A DNA stretch of 33,032 nt. Origin: Clostridiaceae bacterium (GTDB lineage Bacteria > Bacillota > Clostridia > Acetivibrionales > DULL01). Positions 15,115 to 22,891 of the stretch are shown here, piece by piece (within the stretch, counting starts at the first letter, position 1; every line of letters begins with the position of its first letter). The stretch lies in NCBI GenBank assembly GCA_012840395.1, contig DULL01000100.1, positions 1 through 33,032 of the forward strand, read 5' to 3'. The notes under the pieces are model-generated. The model searched no databases. It saw nothing but the letters and a program-made list of their open reading frames with translations, and was not told the origin of the DNA. A program made the position numbers and the translations under genes.

Positions 15115-16436
15115 TAAAGCAGTCTCTTGAATCCGCTATGGCAAACGGGACCTTTCAGCAGTTCCTCGATTTTATCTTCTTTTATAGCCTCAGCCTGTAT
15201 TGCAAAAACCTCATCTATAGCTTTACTGTACTTCTCAACTATTTCTTCATTGTGTGCTGCGGTAACATAAATTGCTGTGTTGCCAAGGAAACCTCTTTCA
15301 AGCATTAGTTGAGTATACAGGGTTTTCAATGCAGCAGCTTTTTCATGTTTATAGGAAAAATGAGCCAGGCAGGGATATCCACCCGTTGAAATATCCAGTC
15401 CGTGCTTGGCAGCTTTTTCTTTCCATACCTTAAACATTAGATTCCCTATTTTCTCTGCATGTTCCCATATTTTGATTTCCTTCATTTTTTTCAGTGTAGC
15501 TATGGCTGCCACATAACCTACACTTTCAGTCCAATAGGTGCTGCTTATAAAGGATTTATCTGCCCCTTCCATAGCTTCCCTGGTTCCAATAACAGCACCT
15601 ATGGGATGGCCATTACCCAGAGCTTTTCCGAAAATTGCTATATCAGGATATACTCCAAGCTCCAGATGAGCTCCACCATAATTTCTTCTCCAGCCAATGG
15701 TTATTTCATCAAATATAAGTATTATACCTCTTTTCTTTGTTTCTTCCCGTACGCATTTAATAAACTCAGGATCAGGATCCTGGTTCCTGCAGGGTTCCAT
15801 TATTACTGCAGCCATATTATCCCCGTATTTATTAATTACATCCATGAATTCATCAATGCAATTGAACCTGAAAGTATAATTTGTACCTCTTAATTCTCTC
15901 GGAACACCCAAAGGATCTAACCCGTTCAGAAGGTGTCCCCGTAAGGCATCATTCTCACCCAGGTTTGCAGCCAGATACCAGTCATGCCATCCATGATATC
16001 CGCAGATGGCCACTATGGTCTTATCCGTAGTTGCCCTTGCAATTCTTATGGCAATTGCTGCAGTCTCTCCACCGGTCCTTGCAAATCTTGCCATATCCGC
16101 CCAAGGATGTATATCCAGAAGCATTTCTGCCAGTTCGACTTCTTCCGGCGCATTGAGTGTACACATGCTTCCGCTGTCAATACATTTCTTTACTGCTTCG
16201 CTCACATCCGGATCGGCAAATCCCAGCAGGCAGGCTCCGATTCCATTGGTTGTCATATCATAGTAGTGATTTCCGTCCAAGTCCCATACTTCACAGCCCT
16301 TTGCCCTGCTAAAATATCCCGGCCACTGTTCAGGAGCGAACATTTCCGGCCTCTTGCTCAGCAACTGTGTCCCTCCGGGTATAATTTTCTTTGCTTTACG
16401 GTACAAATCCTGTGTCTTTTCGCAAGAATACTTCAT
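15114..16436 (-). CDS. Class III PLP-dependent aminotransferase (glutamate-1-semialdehyde aminomutase-like)
   Basis: About 440 residues with the fold-type I class III pattern: IIPGGTQLLSKRPEMFAPEQ near the N-terminus, GGETAAIAIRIARA (phosphate binding), GYHGWHDW, FDEI with the PLP-pyridine Asp243, and GKALGNGHPIGAVIG with the Schiff-base Lys271. The GSA-aminomutase-like subgroup includes many enzymes of secondary and sugar metabolism, so this need not act in haem synthesis, and no haem genes are near. ATG 16436 has GAGGTGA 5 nt upstream; a GTG three codons earlier overlaps that site. It is the first gene of the series aminotransferase, Gfo/Idh, MttB-like, AraC, and its promoter region carries the TATTGGTC boxes. 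Confidence 0.88.
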   Translation of the reverse strand: MKYSCEKTQDLYRKAKKIIPGGTQLLSKRPEMFAPEQWPGYFSRAKGCEVWDLDGNHYYDMTTNGIGACLLGFADPDVSEAVKKCIDSGSMCTLNAPEEVELAEMLLDIHPWADMARFARTGGETAAIAIRIARATTDKTIVAICGYHGWHDWYLAANLGENDALRGHLLNGLDPLGVPRELRGTNYTFRFNCIDEFMDVINKYGDNMAAVIMEPCRNQDPDPEFIKCVREETKKRGIILIFDEITIGWRRNYGGAHLELGVYPDIAIFGKALGNGHPIGAVIGTREAMEGADKSFISSTYWTESVGYVAAIATLKKMKEIKIWEHAEKIGNLMFKVWKEKAAKHGLDISTGGYPCLAHFSYKHEKAAALKTLYTQLMLERGFLGNTAIYVTAAHNEEIVEKYSKAIDEVFAIQAEAIKEDKIEELLKGPVCHSGFKRLL

Positions 16437-16445
16437 TAAAATCAC

Positions 16446-16708
16446 CTCAGCATAGTTTTTTTAATTTAGTCAATAATTTTTTGTGAAATAACGGCTTCCT
16501 CTGAAGTCAGGAATTCCTGGTGACAAAAGTCTGATTACGGCTTGCTAGAACTTACATAAATGTCCAATAATCAACATCGATGTTTGCTGAAATAATTATA
16601 TTATAGGACATAGACCAATAAAATAATGAAATATGACCTGCTTTTAAGAAACAATGTCCTGAAACCTTAGGTTTAACAAATTTCATATAGATATTTTTTC
16701 AATTATTT
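16446..16708 (-). promoter_or_regulatory. Promoter region of the aminotransferase series, with boxes shared with the dapA-like promoter
   Basis: No gene is seen here. On the minus strand GGTCATATTTCATT (16638-16625) and TATTGGTCT (16620-16612) precede a perfect TATAAT (16605-16600). The -35 position has no good match, fitting activator dependence. The same boxes occur upstream of the dapA-like gene at 21159-21190. The motif AATGTCC recurs at about 16558 and 16654 and, inverted, at 16605-16610. Confidence 0.5.
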
Positions 16709-17824
16709 TCATACAGATATTCTAACAAATTCAATACGAGTATTGTCACAATGGTTTCCTGCATAATAATATGCAAGAAGCTCTCTCTGTCCAAGGTTAA
16801 GTAAATTGGGATGTCCCACGGAAAAACGGGCCATCTCATCCCATGCATCATTCATGCTTATATTTTTGCTGTCTTGCTTGTCAAAACAACTATCGTATAT
16901 TACAAGCGACTCCTCATAGTTTCTCCCATGATCCCGGCTTGTACGCACAGTTATAACAGGCCTTATACTTCTGTCTATTTCTATCGTGGCGATTCTTCCA
17001 TCACCAAGATCTACCGGCTGGCCCGGCTGGCCATATATCCCGGTATCCCATAGTTCTCCCCAGGTTTTGCCTCCATCCAGACTTTCTCTGGCGTGTATAT
17101 TCAGATACTGCTGTTTTTTCCCGTCCAAGGTCCAGAAAAAGTTTAATATTGTCATACCATCTTTCAGCACATTGGGACGCTGATCCCAGTAATACATGTC
17201 TGGTTCTTCTGTGACTATTGAAACATCTCCCCAAGTTTTTCCTCCGTCGCGTGAAAATATCATAGCAGACTTATGCACCCATTTGGAAGTATCCCATTCA
17301 TGTTTATTCACCTCAAACTGGCATACTATTGTCCCATCTTTCAACATAAAAGGAGCGCCTGTCAGGGGGGTAGGAGCAATAATTGAGTCGGTGTCCATTA
17401 GTTCAGGTGCAGACCATGTTTCACCGTCATCTTTTGAAAAACAGAAAAATATGCGGGTATCCTTTAGACTTTCATTTATAGGATTATAATATGGTTTTGA
17501 CAAATCTGATGTGTCTACCCAGTTAGCCACCATAAGCACGTCCCTGCCTCCTAAAGGCAGAAAATACATAATACGGCTTTGCCCGGGCACTCCATTTATA
17601 TGGGGAAGTTTTACCGGTTCAAAAGGCCGAGCCCAGGTTTTGCCTTCATCGTCAGACCATGTCATTACAGCGTGCATAAAATCGCAATCGCCTTTTTTCT
17701 CCGAGGCTTTAAAGGCTGCCAACCATCTCCCGGAAGGCAGTTTCACAATGCAGGGAAAAGTATTGCTGTTGAAATTTTTATCATCCGGCGGTTTTGCTAT
17801 GCTTCCTTTGCTTATTACTCTCAT
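16709..17824 (-). CDS. Cytoplasmic BNR-repeat / sialidase-fold protein
   Basis: About 371 residues with at least four Asp-box signatures SxDxGxTW (SDDEGKTW, SKDDGETW, SRDGGKTW, SLDGGKTW) and a degenerate fifth (SRDHGRNY), spaced as in a six-bladed propeller of the BNR_2/sialidase superfamily. There is no signal peptide, so it acts on an imported compound. The superfamily includes exo-sialidases and other glycosidases or lyases, so sialidase activity should not be assumed. The start is ATG 17824 with AAAGGA 8 nt upstream; an ATG three codons earlier overlaps the ribosome site. It follows the sensor stub on the same strand and precedes the aminotransferase. Confidence 0.82.
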   Translation of the reverse strand: MRVISKGSIAKPPDDKNFNSNTFPCIVKLPSGRWLAAFKASEKKGDCDFMHAVMTWSDDEGKTWARPFEPVKLPHINGVPGQSRIMYFLPLGGRDVLMVANWVDTSDLSKPYYNPINESLKDTRIFFCFSKDDGETWSAPELMDTDSIIAPTPLTGAPFMLKDGTIVCQFEVNKHEWDTSKWVHKSAMIFSRDGGKTWGDVSIVTEEPDMYYWDQRPNVLKDGMTILNFFWTLDGKKQQYLNIHARESLDGGKTWGELWDTGIYGQPGQPVDLGDGRIATIEIDRSIRPVITVRTSRDHGRNYEESLVIYDSCFDKQDSKNISMNDAWDEMARFSVGHPNLLNLGQRELLAYYYAGNHCDNTRIEFVRISV

Positions 17825-17873
17825 TGATAACATCCTTTCTACGTGGTAATAATAATTTAACTAATAAGTATAA

Positions 17874-18959
17874 TTATTTCATCATTATTTCTTTATTGAA
17901 ATGCACATCAAGATTCCCTTCCTCAACCTGTGCCATTAATGATTTCAGATTAATTATTGGTTTTGTGAGATTACGACTTATCAATAATGCCATAAATATA
18001 GATATTTGAAAACAAACAATTATTATTAATAAAGTAATGTTGCCTATTTTAGAACTTTCCTTTAGAATTGTACCGTAATCCAGTAAATTCACTATGTACC
18101 ATCCCAGGCCTCTGACTTTCGAATAAGAAACCAGTGTTTTCTTTCCTTTAACGTCGTACAGGAAGGAACCTGTATCATTCCCTGATGAAACAATCTTTTT
18201 AAAGTACTCTGTATCGCTAATGTTACGGTTTATTTCGGTGTCTTGCACATGAGAAATAATTTTGCCACTGCCATCACATATTAAAGACTGATAATTATTA
18301 TTGCCATATATATTGCGAAGATAGATCTCATCAACAGAAAAAACCAGTATACCCAACTCATCAAGTGTATTTATATCCCTTATTATCTTTATGTTCATTA
18401 TATTATGTCTCTTACTGTTGAAAATATTGAAAATTTCCGTCCCATACCATTTGTTGATGCCTGTTATATTGTTCTTACTCATATATTCTCTAAATGATTT
18501 ATAATCATAAAAAAGGTCGGTTGTATATGCCTGGCTTTTATACTGGAGGCCGTTTTTCCCAAAAACATTTATCAGGCTAATATACTTCTTATTATTAAGA
18601 ATTCCTGTTGATACAGCTCCAATAGAATTGTAGAATTCTGACTTTTTTATATCGTCAATACCACTGCCAACAGACAGGCTGTCTTGTAAATATTCATTTG
18701 AAAAAAGACTTATAGAAACCGACTCTACATCCTGGAGTATAGAACTTATTTTTTCTGCATAGTTTGCAAATTCCTTTTCCACCATTTCACTTTTCATATC
18801 AATAATCATTTTGTTTGATACGCTGAAAGAAACTATACCTACAATTAAAACTGGTATAACTGATATCAGCAAGTATGTAAACATAAGCTTTCGCTTAAAA
18901 GTTAGATCGCGAAATAAGCTTTGGGTAGTATCTGAGCAAAATTGCATAACTCTATGCAC
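17874..18959 (-). pseudogene. YesM-like membrane sensor stub: dCache-type domain and HAMP, kinase domain lost
   Basis: The frame starts at GTG 18957-18959 behind AAGGGGGG. It encodes a membrane segment (about 25-47), an extracytoplasmic sensor region of about 250 residues resembling the dCache sensors of YesM-type kinases, a second membrane segment (about 303-325) and the beginning of HAMP (NLTKPIINLKSLMAQVEEGN), then stops after 361 residues. Full YesM-like kinases are about 580-600 residues and continue into His_kinase and HATPase domains, absent here. Shifting frame just before the end gives NDEI, the usual HAMP-exit sequence, so a small deletion plus loss of everything downstream is likely. 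The BNR gene starts within 60 nt. It may be dead or a ligand-binding membrane protein. Confidence 0.72.
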
Positions 18960-19290
18960 TTATATTGCCCCCCTTGGTTTAACTATTTCGTGAATTGCCC
19001 CAGATGTTAAAAAATATTTACATAGTAAAAATTGTACTAGTTGCAAGTTGAATCTGATGTACCACAGTTAGCGCTGAATTGATGCAAATTAGAATAACGT
19101 TGTTTTTTTCACTATTTCTATTATACATAAAATTATGAAAACTGTATGAAAAAGTTAAATTTAAGGAAATTAACCCGGAAACATTTAATAATCGTGCAAA
19201 CATAATTCCAATAATGTATAATTATTTAATATGAGAGGCTTTATTGTGTTCAGCAATGTTTGAGAAGGAAACTCTTACGGAGGATAATAA
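18960..19290. promoter_or_regulatory. Divergent intergenic region between the sensor stub and the second AraC gene
   Basis: No gene is seen. On the plus strand a perfect TATAAT lies at 19217-19222, with GTGCAA 17 nt upstream as a weak -35, serving the AraC gene. The ribosome site GGAGG is at about 19279-19283. No clear promoter for the sensor gene could be fixed on the minus strand. Confidence 0.4.
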
Positions 19291-20223
19291 ATGGTAACAA
19301 TAGATTCACATCAGTGGGACAGCCTTGATTTCAAAACACAAATAGGCCCCCTTTTGTTCAACATATATCTTGGGCCTCTTAGGTACGACTATACTCATGT
19401 GAGCAATACCTACGCCCAGACGCGGCATGATCATTCATTATACGAAGTGCACCTGGTAATAAGGGGAACGGGAACAATATCTGTTAATAACAGTACATAT
19501 AACCTTTCACCCAACACTTTATGTATTATCGCTCCAGGTAAATACCATGTAGTAAAGCCGGATTACAGCAGCGAAACCAAGCTGGCAAACTTTAAATTCA
19601 ATTATTATGAAGTCAAAAAATACCCGGAATTTCTTCATGAATCCCAGGAGAAAGAGATTGTACACATTAAGAAAACTCTGGCAGAAATTGATCATTGCTT
19701 TATTTGCAATGCAAAGCACATAATGGACCTCATCGAGCAGATATATAGTGAAATAAATACTAAGTCCATTGGATATTACAGCAAAATCCAGAGCCTTTTA
19801 TCACAGACTATAATTGATATTCTCAGGCTGGTATCTCCTGAGGTAAAGGATAATTATATTATACCTGAACGTTCTGATGACGACCGGAGAAGTTCACTGA
19901 TTGAAGGATTTTTTGACAAGAATTATGCAATACCAGGCATAACAATAGAACATCTGGCTGAATACCTTAACCTTAGCGCAAGACAAACCAGCAGAATAAT
20001 AAAATCCCTGTATAATGCCAGTTTTAATGAAAAACTGACAGAAATCCGCATTGAGGTGGCAAAAGATATGCTGCTTAACACCGATCTTTCAATAGAACAG
20101 ATATCTGAAAAATCAGGTTATTCTTCTCCTACCTATTTTCATAAGGTTTTTAAGGAAGTAACAGGAATGACCCCCCAAAACTACAGAGTTTCAGGCGGCC
20201 ATTCTGTACAATCATCAAAATAA
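19291..20223 (+). CDS. AraC-family transcriptional regulator (cupin sensor plus double HTH), second of two
   Basis: 310 residues with the same layout as the regulator at 11282-12202: a cupin-like sensor (RHDHSLYEVHLVIRGTG, then LCIIAPGKYHVVKP) and the AraC double HTH (ITIEHLAEYLNLSARQTSRI; LSIEQISEKSGYSSPTYFHK; VFKEVTGMTPQNYR). GGAGG lies 7 nt before the ATG. It is the only plus-strand gene in the island, divergent from the sensor stub and convergent with the dapA-like gene. The two AraC proteins share motif order and short segments (e.g. RIEVAKD) but are clearly diverged, so they may respond to different ligands. It likely regulates one or both TATTGGTCA-carrying promoters; this is inference. 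Confidence 0.87.
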   Translation: MVTIDSHQWDSLDFKTQIGPLLFNIYLGPLRYDYTHVSNTYAQTRHDHSLYEVHLVIRGTGTISVNNSTYNLSPNTLCIIAPGKYHVVKPDYSSETKLANFKFNYYEVKKYPEFLHESQEKEIVHIKKTLAEIDHCFICNAKHIMDLIEQIYSEINTKSIGYYSKIQSLLSQTIIDILRLVSPEVKDNYIIPERSDDDRRSSLIEGFFDKNYAIPGITIEHLAEYLNLSARQTSRIIKSLYNASFNEKLTEIRIEVAKDMLLNTDLSIEQISEKSGYSSPTYFHKVFKEVTGMTPQNYRVSGGHSVQSSK

Positions 20224-20229
20224 TCACAA

Positions 20230-20261
20230 TCTAAGTTTAAATCATTCTAAGTTTAAATCAT
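20230..20261. repeat. Perfect 16-nt tandem duplication at the dapA-like stop codon
   Basis: TCTAAGTTTAAATCAT occurs twice back to back (20230-20245, 20246-20261). The second copy overlaps the last codons and stop of the dapA-like gene on the minus strand. Confidence 0.85.
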
Positions 20262-21131
20262 TCCGCACTTCTTAAGAACAGCATCCAGGACTTCAACCTT
20301 TCCTTCCGGAAGGGATGGTATATAATCCGGATGGAATATTCCCTCGTATCCAAGCCTGTTCATTATATATGTGAAAGCCGGAAATATCTTGACAGTTGCC
20401 ATGGTATCCCTAATTTCAAGGATATCATCCAGGCATTTGCCTGCGCTTGCAAAGTCTTCATTTTCTAAAGCTTTGTACATATTAGACGCAATAGGCCCTG
20501 TGCAGGCAAACATGCCGTCCAGATTTGCCTTCAAACCAAACTTGTAGGCCATGTCAAAGAGATCAAGTCCGCTGAAGAAAATATCAAAACCACTGTCTTC
20601 CCCAAGTTCTCTGATTAATTTTCTGGCAAGAATGGGATCTCCTGTTTTAATACCTTTTATTCCGGGAACTTTTACAAGTTTCATTACAGAGTCAAATGAA
20701 ATCCTTGTTTGCGTTACTACTCCCAAATCATACATATATACAGGATATTTTGAATATGCAGCAATAGATTTGTAGAACTCTACAGCTTCATCCTGGGTTA
20801 CCGCATAATAATAAGGTACTGTGGATACTACTCCGTCAATTTTCAATCCATAAAGAGCATCAATTCTGTCCTTTACTCTACCCACCGAAGTGTCCATAAC
20901 GCCTACATATACCGGGCAGCGGCCTTTTGCAGCATCAACTGCTACTTTTGCCGTTTTGCCATATTCAGAATTCTTTATATAAGGTTCAATTCCCATTGAA
21001 CCCATTACAAGCAGAGCCAGAGCCCCGAACTCCACCTGGTCCTCTACATGCTTGGCAAAGCTTTTCTCCATAAGTATTCCATTTTTATCAAAAGGTGTTC
21101 CTAATGCAGTAATAAAACCGCCCTTCATCAT
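20253..21131 (-). CDS. Dihydrodipicolinate synthase/N-acetylneuraminate lyase family protein
   Basis: 292-residue (beta/alpha)8 class I aldolase or lyase. The Schiff-base Lys162 sits in KGIKTGD, the catalytic Tyr134 in VYMYDL, and GSMGIE (44-49) occupies the place of the substrate-binding GTTGE. Family members condense or cleave pyruvate adducts: DapA, sialic acid lyase NanA, KDG aldolase, hydroxyproline-pathway deaminases. No lysine genes are near, and position in an island with a BNR protein, aminotransferase and AraC regulators argues for catabolic lyase activity. GGGGAG is 3 nt from the first ATG and 6 nt from the second (21128), so the second may be used. It has its own upstream region with the TATTGGTCA pair. 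Confidence 0.87.
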   Translation of the reverse strand: MMKGGFITALGTPFDKNGILMEKSFAKHVEDQVEFGALALLVMGSMGIEPYIKNSEYGKTAKVAVDAAKGRCPVYVGVMDTSVGRVKDRIDALYGLKIDGVVSTVPYYYAVTQDEAVEFYKSIAAYSKYPVYMYDLGVVTQTRISFDSVMKLVKVPGIKGIKTGDPILARKLIRELGEDSGFDIFFSGLDLFDMAYKFGLKANLDGMFACTGPIASNMYKALENEDFASAGKCLDDILEIRDTMATVKIFPAFTYIMNRLGYEGIFHPDYIPSLPEGKVEVLDAVLKKCGMI

Positions 21132-21158
21132 TAACTCCCCTCTTCCTATAAAACTAAT

Positions 21159-21190
21159 TATTGGTCAAAAAATATTGGTCATATTTTATT
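21159..21190 (-). promoter_or_regulatory. Direct repeat of TATTGGTCA upstream of the dapA-like gene
   Basis: TATTGGTCA occurs exactly at 21159-21167 and 21173-21181, a 14-bp period, and the second continues as GGTCATATTTTATT. The aminotransferase promoter has TATTGGTCT and GGTCATATTTCATT. Paired direct boxes are typical of AraC-family binding. A nearby hairpin AAGTGT-CTTTA-ACACTT (about 21206-21222) precedes a short T run on the plus strand. Confidence 0.5.
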
Positions 21191-21313
21191 TAATGCTCCT
21201 TAAAGTGTCTTTAACACTTTTTTACCAGATAATTTGATTATAGGATAAAGAATAATAAGATACAATCAGCTATTAAGACAGATTTTTCACCTGAATGTCC
21301 TAAGTCAATAATT

Positions 21314-21447
21314 CGGTCTATATTTCAATCTATAATCCAATCTATAATTCAGTCTATAATTCAATCTATAATTCAATCTATAATTCAGTCTATAATTCAG
21401 TCTATAATTCAGTCTATAATTCAGTCTATAACTCAGAGTCTATAATT
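21314..21447. repeat. 12-bp minisatellite, 11 units, running into the 3' end of trkH
   Basis: Ten 12-nt units of CARTCTATAATT (variants CGGTCTATATTT, CAATCTATAATC, CAGTCTATAACT) plus a last 14-nt unit. On the minus strand the unit is AATTATAGACTG, and the trkH stop codon TAG is part of the first unit. The units begin right at the gene end, so the array probably grew from it by slippage. Confidence 0.92.
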
Positions 21448-22891
21448 CACCCCTCCAAAACCTGGGAGAAAACATTACAATCACTCTGAACAATTCAAGT
21501 CTTCCCATAAGCATAAGGCCGCACATAAGATACTTTCCAAAATCACTAAAATCGGCAAAATTGCGTGAAGGTCCCACTAATTCAAAACCTGGTCCTATAT
21601 TTCCAATAGTAGCTGCAGCCGCACTTGCAGCTGTAACCAGGCTTTTGCCTTCAATAGTCAATGCAAGAGTTCCCAATATAAATATAAATATATATAAAAT
21701 AAAAAAGCTGGATATTCCACTTAATGTTTCCTGAGATAAAGCGCTTTTATTAATTTTAACAGGTATTACGGCTCTCGGATGAAGTACTTTGTTTACTTCT
21801 CTTTTTATAAGTTTTATTAGGGCCAGTACTCTAATACTTTTTATTGCTCCTCCTGTTGAACCTGCACATGGTCCAAAAAATAAAAGCATAAAAAGTATAG
21901 CTTTGCTGAAAGGAGTCCATGTATCATAGTCTGCAGTTGTATACCCCGTAGTTGTGATGATTGAAGATACCTGAAACAATGAATGTTTAATTGATTCTCC
22001 TATATTTTTATATATACTGCCGTTAATGCTCCAAGCAATAAGAACAGTACATACAGTTACTACTCCCAGGTAAAACCACAATTCTTCATTCTTTAAAGCC
22101 TCTCTCCATCTTCCTTTAAGGGTGGCATAATACAAGGAAAAATTCACTCCGGAAATTAGCATAAAAATTGAAATAACCATATAAATATAGGTGTTATTAT
22201 AAAAACTTATGCTTGTATTTTTAGTTGAAAATCCTCCTGTTCCTACTGTTGAAAAAGCATGCAATGTTGAATCAAAAAGATTCATTCCGCCAATTACCAA
22301 TAGAATAATCTCAATCACTGTAATGCCCAAATATATAATATACAAGATTTTAGCCGTATCCTTTATTCTGGGAACTATTTTACCTGCTATTGGCCCCGGA
22401 GTTTCAGCTTTAAATATCTGGTAGTCTCCAACTCCCATGGCAGGAAGAACTGCAAGGGTAAGCACAAGTATACCCATGCCTCCGATCCAGATGGTAAAAG
22501 ATCTCCAGAAAAGAATTCCATAAGGTAAAGACTCTATATCTGCAACTACAGTGGCTCCTGTTGTAGTAAATCCTGAAACAGTTTCAAAAAAAGCATCAGC
22601 AAAAGATAGTATACTTCCGGAAAAAATAAAAGGCAAAGAACCAAAAAACGATACCAGTATCCAGCCTAATGATACAATTGCTATTCCTTCCCTTATTCTA
22701 ATATTGCTGCTTCTTTTCGGCACTCTGGTAATCAAAAAGCCTGCAACTGCAGTTAATATGATTGATAGGGCAAAAGCTTTAACTTCATGTTGTCCATCAT
22801 AATACCCCGCAATGAAAAAAGGAGGCAGCATTAATACAGCCTCAACAATTAACAGGCTACCTATTGCCTTTGCTATGATTCCATAGTTCAC
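21440..22891 (-). CDS. trkH: Trk-type potassium uptake protein, membrane subunit TrkH
   Basis: 483-residue membrane protein forming the K+ path of a TrkAH/KtrAB-like system. The four pore loops with selectivity-filter glycines are visible: ETVSGFTTTGAT, FSTVGTGGFST, SSIITTTGYTT and AATIGNIGPGF, between hydrophobic helices. The GTG start at 22889-22891 has AAAGGAGG 8 nt upstream and overlaps the end of trkA by 35 nt, indicating translational coupling. The last codons and stop merge into the minisatellite at 21314-21447. Confidence 0.94.
   Translation of the reverse strand: MNYGIIAKAIGSLLIVEAVLMLPPFFIAGYYDGQHEVKAFALSIILTAVAGFLITRVPKRSSNIRIREGIAIVSLGWILVSFFGSLPFIFSGSILSFADAFFETVSGFTTTGATVVADIESLPYGILFWRSFTIWIGGMGILVLTLAVLPAMGVGDYQIFKAETPGPIAGKIVPRIKDTAKILYIIYLGITVIEIILLVIGGMNLFDSTLHAFSTVGTGGFSTKNTSISFYNNTYIYMVISIFMLISGVNFSLYYATLKGRWREALKNEELWFYLGVVTVCTVLIAWSINGSIYKNIGESIKHSLFQVSSIITTTGYTTADYDTWTPFSKAILFMLLFFGPCAGSTGGAIKSIRVLALIKLIKREVNKVLHPRAVIPVKINKSALSQETLSGISSFFILYIFIFILGTLALTIEGKSLVTAASAAAATIGNIGPGFELVGPSRNFADFSDFGKYLMCGLMLMGRLELFRVIVMFSPRFWRGEL

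Noticed and set aside
15114-16436. Calling the aminotransferase hemL
   Set aside because: GSA-like sequence but no haem genes nearby and a catabolic context; many class III enzymes share these motifs.
15984-16439. Plus-strand frame of 151 codons opposite the aminotransferase gene
   Set aside because: It is antisense to a well-supported gene and has no family features or ribosome site.
16709-17824. Naming the BNR protein a sialidase and the DapA-like protein NanA
   Set aside because: No nanE, nanK or sialic acid transporter is present, the BNR protein has no signal peptide, and Asp boxes alone do not prove sialidase activity.
21314-21447. CRISPR or iteron origin
   Set aside because: Units are only 12 bp, directly adjacent and start at a gene end; no replication gene is near.
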